Assembly: GCA_025917655.1 (NCBI GenBank)
Contig: CP084614.1
Span: forward strand, 310,001 to 374,000
Direction: 5' to 3'
Length of the DNA: 64,000 bases
Source of the DNA: Chlorella sorokiniana
Taxonomy: Eukaryota > Chlorophyta > Trebouxiophyceae > Chlorellales > Chlorellaceae
Made by a program: the position numbers and the translations under genes. Positions 13,001 to 22,929 of the stretch are shown one piece after another (positions within the stretch are counted from its first letter, which is position 1; the number at the start of each line of letters is the position of its first letter). Under the pieces are notes generated by a model. It saw only the letters and a list, made by a program, of their open reading frames with translations. It was not told where the DNA came from and did no database searches.

Positions 13001-15373
13001 GTACTGCGGCGGTACCGCACCGGTACGAGTTCTGGGCGATGGGGATCCACAGGTAGGAGCGCAGGTTGGAGACGAGGCCCACCGCGCCGCCGCCCGAGCC
13101 CCCTGGAAGAAGTAGGCAGCCATGTAGGCCAGCACCCAGGGCAGGAAGACCTGCGGGCAGTGGAGAGGGGCGAAGAAAGCCGATGCAGGACGGCAGCCAG
13201 AGCAGAGGCGTGTGTGTGCGGCAGCTGGTGGCGGCGGCAGGCGGTGCGGCGGGTGCAAGACGCGCAGACTGAACGCCAGGGCCCGCAGGGGCGGAGAAGA
13301 AAGGTGTGCAGGGGGGGGGGGGCGGCGCAGGAGAAGGTGCTGACAGCAGGGTCCTCCAAGGCAGGCGGCAGGCGGCCATGGCGGCGGCGGCGGCAGCGAC
13401 GGCGGCGGCGGCGCCTCTGCAAAGCTGAAGGTGCGGGGCGGGGTGCTGCCTGTGGGGTGAGTCATGGCCGAGGCGTAGGCAAACTCGTCCACAACCTGCG
13501 GGGGGCTGGATAGAATGAATACAACAAAGAACAAGGGACGAGAAGGGGGCGGGACGGTGCCCGACCGTGTACAATCAGGGGGTCGCCCCAGCAGGCACGT
13601 GCCGCCTGGATGGCACAGCAGCAGGCTTCCTGCTCCAGCCCGCAGGCGTGACGAGCTGGCCCTCATGTGCGCTGCCAAAGTGTGTTGGCGCTGCACAGGG
13701 TACCGGCACCTTCCTCGCACCTTCTTGTACAGTATGGGCACCAGCAGGTTGAGCAGGCGCATCACAACCACCAGCGCCACACACACCCAGGCCCGAACCT
13801 GCGGCACCACACGCAGGCAGGCAGGCGCGGCTTTCAGCTGAAGGCGGCCACGGCTGAGCCTGGGGGCAAGCATGCCAGCGCAGGGCAGCTAGGGCGTGTG
13901 AGGCAGAGCAAGAGCCGCCGCGGCGCTGCCGCTCAGTGGCCCAGGCAGAGGCAAGATGCACCTCCATGGCGTTAACCCGTCACCCATCGCAGCGTTCATG
14001 CCCACCCACCCACCCGCTGTTGCATGATATGCACCCACAAACACACTGCGGTGCCTGAAAGAAGAGGTGAGCCCCCCACCTGGAGCCAGAAGGAGTCGGG
14101 CCACATGTAGCGCGCCGCCACGCCCACCAGCGTCAGCCAGCTGCGCCGCTGCTTCTTGCCAGCCGCGGCGCCCCCGCCTCGACGTCAGGTATGCCGCCCA
14201 GCAGCGCCTCTCGCTCAAGGTCCTGTTCACCGCCGGTGGCAGGAGGCCTGAAGGGGGGGCAGCCAGGAAAAGGAAATTTGGACAGAGCAGCCAGGAAGCA
14301 TGCTGCAGGGCACACAGAGGAGGCGAGCGCAGCGGGCGATGGCCGGCGCTTGCTCCGCCGCAGCTGGCGGGCTGGGCCCGCACAGGTGCCCCCGCAAAAC
14401 CTCTGTGCAAGCGAGCCTGGTGGCACTGCTGCAACGAATTAAGGGCACTGCCAGGAGCGCGTGGATGGCGCTGCAGCCCCTCACTTGAGGTGCTCGCCCA
14501 GCAGCAGCAGCGCCGCGGCGGCCGCCATCACGCCGGCGGCGGCGACGCGGAAGCGGCGCTCGGCCGGGTCAACCCCATGCCGTGGACGTAAAACTGGACC
14601 TGCAGGGCGCAGCGACTGTCTCAGCACCAGGCACCGTCAATGCAGTGCATCCAGGGCTGACAGGTATGCACGGCTGGCGCAAGGCACGGCCCTGCTGGTT
14701 CCAGGGCAACCGGCGGAGCCAGGGAAGCGGCAGGCGGTGGCTGGCAGGCAGCAGCAGCATGCCTCCGAATACAGCCCGAAGGCGTAGAGCACGGCCGCCA
14801 GCCAGAGCAGCGGCTTGACGCGGGGCACGACGCCCAGGCGGCGGCAGTAGAAGAGGAGGCCCTGCGTGGGCAGAAGAAGGGGGTGCTCGGCCGAAAGACG
14901 GGGAGGCGGCAGCGGCAAGCGCAGGCGGCAGGTGAGCAGCTCAGGCTGCAGCTGGCAGCCGCTGGAAGACGAGCCGGCTGGCAGCTGGGCTGAAATGCAG
15001 GAGGCGCAGCTAAGAAAGCGGAGCTCACCAGGAACAGCGTCCAGGCCGTGATCAGCAGGGCCTCGCTGAAGTCGATGAACGGCGGCTGCGGCACCTGCGT
15101 CGTCGACCACAGCAGCGCGAAACCGTGCAGCGCCAGCAACACCCCCGCCGCTGCCACCTGCAGGTGCGCCGCGGAGGCGCTGGGCCGCGCCAGCAGGTAG
15201 GTGCGGCCCCGAGCTGCGAGTGACAGGCGCCGCGCATTCGTGGCCTGTGCGTAGCCAAAGGCCGCCGCCGCCACCGCCAGCACCACCGCTGCGCCGGTGT
15301 TAAAGAAGCATGGGTTCAACGTGGATGCCACCCAGGCCGACGTCCCTATCTTGCCACACCATGGGGCGGGCAT
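7098..15373 (-). CDS. ABC half-transporter, ABCB6/HMT1-type (subfamily B)
   Basis: An N-terminal membrane region (15029-15373, [20 protein letters not shown], then several hydrophobic helices) of the kind seen in ABCB6/HMT1 precedes a six-helix ABC membrane domain; landmarks are [20 protein letters not shown] (about 11545-11605) and [18 protein letters not shown]-type sequence near 11230. The nucleotide-binding domain has Walker [10 protein letters not shown] (about 9317-9343), signature SGGEKQRV (about 8083-8106), Walker [13 protein letters not shown] (about 8020-8055) and the H-loop [10 protein letters not shown] (about 7730-7765). The C-terminus ends at a TGA at 7098-7100. Family members export porphyrins, glutathione or phytochelatin-metal conjugates from mitochondria, vacuole or Golgi; which applies here cannot be told. 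At least 15 introns, several with CA/GT repeats. The conserved frame slips by one base near G runs at about 14575, 14165, 13095 and 12625. A possible GC donor ends the exon near 14770. Confidence 0.88.
9065..9205. repeat. Minisatellite repeating an exon end and splice donor
   Basis: The 20-mer gcgcaccgtgtcctgcggca occurs intact at about 9184 and with minor changes at about 9140 and 9070. On the minus strand the first copy is the end of the exon encoding GVVPQDT plus its donor; the others sit in the following intron of the ABC transporter. Confidence 0.75.
10767..10890. repeat. Intronic minisatellite, about 50-base GT-rich unit
   Basis: Units built on gtgcgggtggggttgtgggc and aatgatcgtaagtgt recur at about 10776, 10820 (divergent) and 10860 inside an intron of the ABC transporter. 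It merges into the (GT)n tract that follows. Confidence 0.65.
10891..10919. repeat. (GT)n microsatellite
   Basis: Simple GT repeat in an ABC-transporter intron; similar short CA/GT tracts occur at about 7960-7985, 16828-16845, 36748-36776 and 38274-38293, all within introns. Confidence 0.8.
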
Positions 15374-15622
15374 TTTGGCCCGCGATTATATGAGCCCACG
15401 ATCAGGTGGGTCAGGTGGGTCAGGGAAGCCTGGGATCTTGCTGTCAATTGTTGATGTGAGGCATTCCTGCGTATTATCGCACGCGGACAGCCCCAATGGC
15501 AGCAGGGAACCCTGCGGGAGAGGCAGCACGCCCCGCACGAGCCAGCCTGGACCTGCGAGTTGACTGCTTGCTCCTTTAGCATTCCCGCAGCTGGCATGAT
15601 CTCGCAATGCAATCATATCGTC
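15374..15622. promoter_or_regulatory. Short divergent promoter region
   Basis: Only 249 bases separate the start codons of the minus-strand ABC transporter and the plus-strand coiled-coil gene, so both 5' UTRs and promoters must share it. It contains a tandem gtcaggtggg pair near 15405-15422. No canonical TATA box is evident. Confidence 0.45.
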
Positions 15623-16140
15623 ATGTCAGACGCCATCACCGCTGTGCCGACAACCGAGCCGGTGCCGGACATCGACCAGGTCTTGGCAGAGTTTGAGGCT
15701 CGCTGCGACTTGTCTGATCCGCAGCAGCAGGACATGCTTGAAGCCATGAAGGAGCACACGCGCCGGCTACACCAGGTCCGGGGCGACTGGAACAAGCCAA
15801 ACAGCCGCCGCAACTGGAACGCGCCGCTGCCGCGTGAAAAGGCCACGGCGCCGCTGGCCATCGATGAGTACCGGTGAGTCGAACCACCATCGCAAGGGTT
15901 GTGTTAAGTTTTTGCATGCTGAACTACCAGAGGGCGTGGCTTGCAATGGAGGGGTCAGTTGTTGGCTTGGTCTGGCCAGGAGTGAACCGCGTCTGCCGCA
16001 CAATGCAGGCAGTACAAGGAGCACCTCCAGAAGGAGGCAGCCTGGAAGCAGCTGCAGCTGGAGCGGGGGCGCCGCTGCCCCAGCTGCAGTCGGCCTCGCA
16101 GGTGGACGCCAAGCAGCTTGCAGCAGAGGGCGGGGGATGA
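15623..16140 (+). CDS. Small coiled-coil protein of unknown function
   Basis: Start MSDAITAVPTTEPVPDIDQV; an upstream in-frame ATG at 15596 would add nine residues. Exon 1 (15623-15873) encodes EFEARCDLSDPQQQDMLEAM and a charged stretch ending AIDEYR; the donor is gtgagt. Exon 2 starts after a CAG near 16008 and continues in phase as QYKEHLQKEAAWKQLQLERG, a probable amphipathic helix. As written, that frame runs on into the antisense of the next gene. Restoring one G in the run at about 16070 gives LPQLQSASQVDAKQLAAEGG and a TGA at 16138-16140, which is the end used here. A TGTAA signal follows about 95 bases later. About 127 residues, soluble, no recognised domain. The 3' model is inference. 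Confidence 0.5.
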
Positions 16141-16233
16141 GCGGCTGCCGACCGGTGCCGTGCCGCTGATAGCTACAAGCGTTCACCTGAAGCGTGGCAT
16201 GTTTTACCAAGTGCGGGAATGGTTTGGGGAATA

Positions 16234-16238
16234 TGTAA
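16234..16238 (+). terminator. Putative poly(A) signal TGTAA
   Basis: The pentamer that directs polyadenylation in chlorophytes, in an AT-rich patch about 95 bases after the proposed stop of the small coiled-coil gene and before the convergent Cnx1E stop. Confidence 0.4.
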
Positions 16239-16354
16239 ATTACGTGTATAAACATGCATGCAGCCATCTAGCCACGCAGCCAGACGCTCGCCACAGCCGC
16301 GCCTTCTTTAGCAGCAGCCGAGCCTGCGGCCTTCCGTCGCGCATGCTGCGCCGG

Positions 16355-19300
16355 TCAAGGCAGCACCGTCATGGCGGGAACTTCAGGCAGCGGCATCTCC
16401 CCAAGGTCTCCCATCACCAGGGCAGACACGACCGTGCCAGCTGGCAGCACGCCGGACGCCTGCAGCAGGGGAGCGGCAGGAAGCAGCAGGGGGCACGGTG
16501 GCGGAGATTGCAAGGCGAGCAAGTGCAGAGCAGCGGCAGCAGCTACAGAGCAAGTGCGGTGAGCCGCAGGTGGAAGCGGGAGTGGCACAGCGGCACCACC
16601 GCGGCGTGTCTGCAGCAGCGCAAGCAGCAGCAGTGCCGGCTCCAAGCTGCAGCGCAAGCAGCCAGCAGCCAGCAGCCGTGCCTGCGGAATCTCCAGCAGC
16701 ACGTTGGCAGAGCGCAGCGACAGCACGCGGCTGCTGATCTGTCCGCCCGTGCTCGCCGCCACCAGCTCGCCGCAGCAGGCCCCGGGATCCGTCCCAGCTG
16801 CAGTTGAATGGGCAAAACTTGCGCGCGCGTGTGTGTGTGTGTGTTCTTGGTGGGTGGGTGGTGCAGTGTGTGTGTGGGGGGGGATGCAAGGCGAGCACAA
16901 GAACAGTAGGTTGACGAGTTCGCCGTCCAACCAATGCGGAAAACCGCTGCTGCCGCCCCCTGGGCGCCCTCTCGGCCCCTCCTGGCACCAGCCCGCCACC
17001 CATGCAAGCCCGGCCCCCACCTGGCCGTGCCCAGTGCGCGATGGCCCTGTGATACTCTGGCCGCTCCGGGTCCATCTTGATGTCCATGGCGGTACGCACG
17101 TGCACGCGGCGCAGGCGCGGCTCCTGAGGGAAGTTGGTATTGGGTTGAAAGTTGGTGAGCGCTGAGGAGGGAAGGATGTAAAAGCGGGCGGGTTTGCGGC
17201 GGGGCGTGGAGACTGGGGGGGGGGACGGGGAGCAGCGCGGGCGCTGCAGGAGCACGCGCTGCGCCACAGCCGAGGAAACGGGGACCGCAGGCGCGCCCCG
17301 TAGTGGCAGGCTGGCCTCCTCTGCGAGCTGCCAGAACAGGACATCGTCCCGGATGCTTGAGCTCGCCGCCTTCCCTGCTGCACAGCGGGCGCCGCGCTCA
17401 CCGGCCAGCCCTCCATCTTGCGCAGGCAGGGCAGCACCGCCAGGTGGAAGGTGACCAGCGAGCTGACGGGGTTGCCGGGCAGGCCGAAGACGAGTAGGGG
17501 GCGGCCGCGCTCGGGCGCAGCCACTTTGGCAAAGGTCAGCGGCTTGCCGGGCTTCATCTTGACCTGCCAGGGAGGCGGGCCGCGGGGAGAAGGCATTACT
17601 ACGATTTGCGATTGCGTGTGTGGGTATGCATTTGGTGGAGGCAGGGAGTGGGGGAGTGGTCGCCTGAGGGTTTGCGGCAGGGGTACTTGCGGTGGACAGG
17701 TGAGCGCCGCCTGCAGCCGCGCGCGGCCGCACCGCCACGTCAGCCGCCGCGGACGCTTGTACCGCCCCACCTTGCCGAAGTACACGGTGCCGCGCCGCTC
17801 CAGCAGCGGCTTGATGAAGTCCTTGTCCCCCATGGACACCCCGCCTGCCGCAGGCGCAAGCAGGCTTCAGGAACAGGGGCGGCAGGCGCGCAGAGGGAAG
17901 GGCGCAGCAGCATGGGACGCGGTGCAGTAGCGTCGCCCCTGCCCCGTCGCACGATCCGGTCGAAGGCCCGGCTGGAAGCCTCTGGCCCGCGGGAGCGCGG
18001 CTCGCATAAGAGCACGCTGTTCAGCACGCACGCAGCAGCCAGGCAGCAAGGCAAAGCTGAAGGGAGATTTTAGGGCAGCGGCAAGGGCTGCGGGACCGCC
18101 GCCGCCAAGGGCCTACCCGTGGTTATGAGCACATCCGCCCCCTCGGCGATGGCCCTGTCCAGGGCCGCCTCCACGTTGGCGGCGGTATCCCGCGCGATGC
18201 CCAGGTCTGTCACCGCCGCCCCGTGCCGGCCGCCGTTGCCAGCAGCATCGCGCGGTTGGCGTCTCTGCGACAAGGTGGGTGGGGTGGGGTGGGGTGGAGG
18301 TTGGGGGAGGGGGAGTGTGATAAGGGTGCAAATGGGTGGGTGGTTCACTTTGTGGCCTGAAGCAGAAGCTAGTGGCTGGCGGCGGCAGTAGCAAGCACAG
18401 CAGGTCAACGCTGCGGCTGCCCCCTCGGCATTCGCACTATGCCCCTGCCGGCCCCCACATGTCAGCAGGCTGATCGCTGCATGGCAGCTGGGGCCTGCGC
18501 ACAGCCGTGCGTTGGGCAACTTTGCCGCAGCGCGGCTAGGACAAGGGATAGTCTAGGCGGCGGCAGGACAGCAGGGCCGCCAGCGGGGGGCGACCAGAGG
18601 CGGCAGGCAGGTGGGAGCGGCGGCGGGGGTGCTGTACAATGCTATGCACTGCAGCACAGCATGCCATGCAGCACCACACCTGATCTGTCCCAGCTCCAGC
18701 TTGGGTGCGTCGGGCTCGCACACCTCGTCCCCAGTGGAAAGCACAGCCACGTGCGGCTTGCGGTGCACGCTGGCAAAAAGGAAGAAGGATCGCGGACGTG
18801 GGGCAGGGTTGGACAGGCAGGGGCGGCGCGGCCAACAGCCGGGGGCCAGGACGCAGCGCGCCTGTGCCCATCGGTGTCTGCTGGATGCAGGGAAGCCGCC
18901 CGTGCAGCCCCCATCTTGCCCCCGTGCACGCACAGCAGCCGCCTCGGCATCGCAGGCTGGCGGCGGGCGAGCCCAAGGCACGCCGCCAGGGTCCTCCGGC
19001 TGCGGCGACGCCCACACACCTGCGTGCTGCTTGGCAGCAGGCGGGTGCAGGCCATGGCACATGTGGGGCTCACCTGACTGTGGTGGCGCCCACTGTGGCC
19101 AGGATGCCCACCTCCGCGGCTCCAACCCGGTGCCCCGCCCGCAGCACCGTCTCCCCGCAGCCATGTCGCTGCCCACCTGCGGGGACACGCGCATGTGAAT
19201 GTGTATGTGTGTGTGATGGTGGTGATGGGCGAGTGGGGTGGGGGGGCGCGTCTATGTTTTTTGTGTGTTGAAGGGAGGGGAGGGCGAGGGGGTGAGAGTG

Positions 19301-20340
19301 GGGGCCTTGGCATGCACGGGGGAAGGCACGCGCTGCGAGCGCCATCAAGGCCACGAGGGAGCTGCAGGCCCGCCCGCCCGCCCGCCATCCCCCTCCCCCT
19401 GGCCATCCCCCCCCGGCGCCCCCTGCAAGCCGCACCTGCCGCACGTCGCAGCCCGGGGCGCCGCCTTTTGATGCGCACGCGCTTGGCGCCGCCGTCGGCC
19501 CGCCCCAAAACTCGGTGTCCTCGATTTGCACCACTGCGAGGCGGGTTGCATGCGGAAACGGTGGCGACCTCCTGCTGGGGAAAGCTCGGCTGCCGCTGCT
19601 GCCGGCGGGGCAGGCCAAGAAAGCAAGCCATGTCGGCGGCGGATGGCGCCGCTCTGCTCCGGCTGGCGCGGCCGGGACCCAGGGGCTGCCTGCCCCCCCC
19701 AGCTGTACGCATGCCAGGCGTGGCAGGAGGGCAGCCGTGCTGGTGCCCCAGCGCTGGCAGCGCTGCGCGGCGCGCCTGCGTCGGCGCCCTCAGGCAGCGG
19801 ACCGCCGGTACCGATGTACGCCACGCTGCCGGGGCTCAGCGTGGCGGGCGCCACCCCTGCAAACGCCTCAAACGCGACGTCGTACTCGCCGGGGCCGTCA
19901 GAGGAAACGACGGCGTACCCATCCTGTGAGAGGGAGGGCGGGCGAGGGCCACGATAGGCGACGGCCGACATGGCGGCGGCGGCGGCGGCAGGGGAGGGGG
20001 CAATGCTGCGGGGCGCCGCGGCATGGACAGCTCCCCTCACGCGCGTCGACCGCGCCCGTCAAACCTGCTGGTGCTGGTGCGTCGCAGCAGGGGATTGGTG
20101 CTGGTTAGGGCGCGAGCGCACCTTGATAGAGGCGCGGAAGCCAGGCACAGGCTCGGCTGCCGTCACTTCCTCGGCCAGAGTGTGGTCCAGCGCGCGCTGG
20201 AAGGGTACCCGCTGGCAGGGCAGCGGCTCCGTGTGTTGGAGAATCACTTCTTGGGCGTCCGGCACAGCCAGCATCGTGTAGAACGCCGATGGCGTGGCGG
20301 GGGCTCCTCCTTCCGGGGGTCCCATGCTGCTCAAGGCCAA
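16355..20340 (-). CDS. CNX1E: Molybdopterin molybdenumtransferase, Cnx1E/MoeA type
   Basis: Inserts molybdate into adenylated molybdopterin, the last step of molybdenum-cofactor synthesis in the cytosol. The N-terminus carries VPDAQEVILQHTEPLPCQRV and ALDHTLAEEVTAAEPVPGFR, typical of MoeA domains I/III. Then come DGYAVVSSDGPGEYDVAFEA (about 19860-19920), VVQIEDTEFWG (about 19520), VGILATVGATTVR (about 19080), VAVLSTGDEVCEPDAPKLEL (about 18690-18755), VLITTG and GVSMGDKDFIKPLLERRG split by an intron (about 18120 and 17830), KMKPGKPLTFAKV and GLPGNPVSSLVTFHLAVLP (about 17430-17560), and the C-terminal beta domain ending MPLPEVPAMTVLP. No MogA-like G domain follows, so E and G are separate genes. 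ATG at 20340 or 20325. The conserved KRVRIK segment near 19460 is in a shifted frame, implying two compensating indels. Confidence 0.92.
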
Positions 20341-21557
20341 TGGTGAGCTTGGGCGCGTCGATACTGATTCGAATATCGATGTGCCGCGAGAATTGACAGC
20401 AGCAAACCGGCGCTGCGAAAAAGAACCCTCTCCCGCTCAGCACGCAAGCCGTAAAGGTTGGTTCCCGAGAGCGCTTGAGTTCTCGCTGCCAATCATCGTG
20501 GATCCTTGAGCTGCCTTCAGCGCCTGCTGATGCCGGAGTGACTGGGCCACGTCAAACTCATTCAAGATTGAACTGGTGCTCCCAGGCGTTGGTTGCAGCT
20601 GCCGGCGACCCGGACAGAGATTCTATTCATGAGTTGCAGCGCCCGCCACAGCAACATTAAGCTCTCGGTCGCTGAAGAGCGGCGCCGCCGCTGCACCTCT
20701 GCAGCTGCCAGAGCCGCCGCTCCCTTGCTGCGGAGTGCAAACGCAAGATGAAGTGGCCCCAGTTACAATGCATGACAGTTGGCTGGAGCTCAAGGAGTTC
20801 CTGATGGTGTATTTCAAAGACGACAAGTCAAGTCAAATGCGGCGCGGCTGCAGAGCTGGTTGCGATTGTTGGTTGGATGCCTTCCAACACCGGCTTGATC
20901 AAGTTTTAGCCGATTGGTAACAGGTGGCAGCCATGCCGATGATGACTGGAGGCGCTCAAACAGCAATCTCTGCTTGAAGAGCCAGGAGATGCTGAACAGG
21001 GCATGCATCCAGGGTTGGTCCCCGCTCATCCAGAACTTGGCATAGCTGACAGCTGGCAAAAGCGGAGCCCACCAGGGCGCCTGGGGATCCCTGCTGCCTG
21101 GCGTGATGGGGATGCGCCAAAGCCAACCGATTAGCAGCTGATCGGGACGCGTTATCCTTTCAGCGCGTAATAAGCACATATCTCGAGATGGCTGGCTGCC
21201 CCTGCAGCCCGACCCGACATCCTGGCAGCCGGACCTCACCGAGGGTTTTGCCGCCGACAGCACTCCCGGGACGCGCTACAGCCGACGAAGATACCAAAAA
21301 TTATCAAGAACAACACTGGAATCGGAAATCGTTTGCGGAGACTGCTGCCCCCAGAGGTGCAGCACGCGCCATATTCCCGTCCCCAGGGACCCGAAGCAGT
21401 AGCTGCCGAAGTCAGTCAAGGCACCTTTATCATGGCAGACCAGCGCAGTTATTGAGCACCATCCAGCAAAACAGCTTGAAGAGCAACAAGGCTGGGGAGT
21501 TCCAGCTCGCCCAGCACTAGCCAGTGACCGGCCCCCGCACTCGCCTCGCCCGACGCG
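20341..21557. other. Intergenic region between divergent genes, no gene recognised
   Basis: About 1.2 kb between the Cnx1E start (minus) and the first FAS1 gene (plus). It is less GC-rich than the genes, and one minus-strand frame of 149 codons (20814-21263) has no recognisable domain or codon bias. No terminal repeats or transposase fragments seen. It should hold both promoters. Confidence 0.4.
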
Positions 21558-22892
21558 ATGCGAAGCAGACTTTCCGCCAGCCTTTTGCTGGCGGTGGGGC
21601 TCCTGCTCCTGGCCTCAGGTGCGTCGCCAGACGTGGCACTGACGGGCCTGGCCAGGACGCTCCCTGGCGGTGCCAGCGGCAGGCTCCTGCAAGCTATGCA
21701 GGTTGCCCTGGCCGGTCCCAAACCCACAGCTGGGCACCCAGCTCAGCATGTTGCATGCTTGTCTGCCCAACCTGCTGCCAAAGCCCACACTTCCCTGCCG
21801 GCCGCGCCCTTGCCCCCTCCATCTCCTCCGCAGCCCCCGTGCGCGCCGACGACGGAGCTGCTGGCGGCGAGGAGTGCGACAAGTTTGCCCCCAGCATCTA
21901 CGATGCAATCGTCAAGGCCAAACTGACCTACCTGCAGCGTGCCGTGGACGTGAGTGACGCTCGAGGGGGAGGGGGAGTTGCGTCACCCCAGCTGCCGTGC
22001 CAGCTGCTCCTTGATGCCTGTGCGGGGGGAGAATGGGGGAGGAGGGAAGGGGGGGGGGCGGGGGGCACACCAGCTGCCGTGCCAGCTGCTGCATGATGCC
22101 TGTGCGGCCAGGCTGGTGCTGCTGATGATGTCTGTTGCCAGGGTTCCGAGATGAGTTGTCTCTGACCCCCGCCCGCTGCAGGCTGCTGGGCTGACCGAGG
22201 TCCTGTCCAACTCCACCCTGCAAGCCACCCTGCTGGCGCCCAGCAGTGAGTCCCCCCCCACCCACACACACATCCCCACCCTCACCCCGTCCAAAGCTGC
22301 AGCTAGCTGAGCAAGCGGAAATGCAGTGCTGTGCCATACCCATACCCAGCGTACCCACCCGGTACCCAACTTCCATGCAAGCAACCCAACTGCGAGGCAA
22401 CTGTCTCCTTCAACGTGTGCTTCTGCACTCTGTCCTCATTCCCCCCCTCCCCCTTCCGCAGACAATGCTTTCCTTGACCTGTTCGATGACTGTGACGACG
22501 TGCTCAGCTTTGATGATGACGGCGAAGAGGAGAGACGCCGCAAGCTGCTGGACGACGATGACGGTGAGTAACCGCTGGGCTGCTGCGTCTTGCCCCGGCG
22601 GGGTGGATTGTGGCTTTGGCGGCATGCTTTGCTGCCCTCTTTGGTGGCCTGTGCGCCCATGCCTTGTGGGGAGGGGAGCTTGTGCGCAGTCTTCGCCGCC
22701 GCTGCCCCGCCCCCGCTGTCGCCTGCTGGCTCTCCCTTCCTACCTGTCACCTCTGGTTGTCTTTGGCTGCAGATGACGACGATGGTGCGCCGCGCCAGCG
22801 CTGCTGCCGAGACGCACAGATGCACAGGCAATGCAGCTGCCCATCACTTTTTCTTCCCCTTCTGTTCAATCGCTATCCTTCCATCTGTTGCA

Positions 22893-22929
<37 letters not shown>

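Noticed and set aside
12068-13873. Minus-strand open frame of 601 codons
   Set aside because: Same strand as the ABC transporter but crosses many of its introns; only short pieces read the true exons (for example [20 protein letters not shown]). Not a separate gene.
15823-16807. Extension of the small coiled-coil gene to a stop at 16807
   Set aside because: That frame would overlap the conserved Cnx1E C-terminus in antisense; a one-base correction at a G run gives a natural stop at 16140 with a TGTAA signal behind it.
20814-21263. 149-codon minus-strand frame as a gene
   Set aside because: No recognisable motif, unusual Trp/Pro composition, no codon bias and no splice context.
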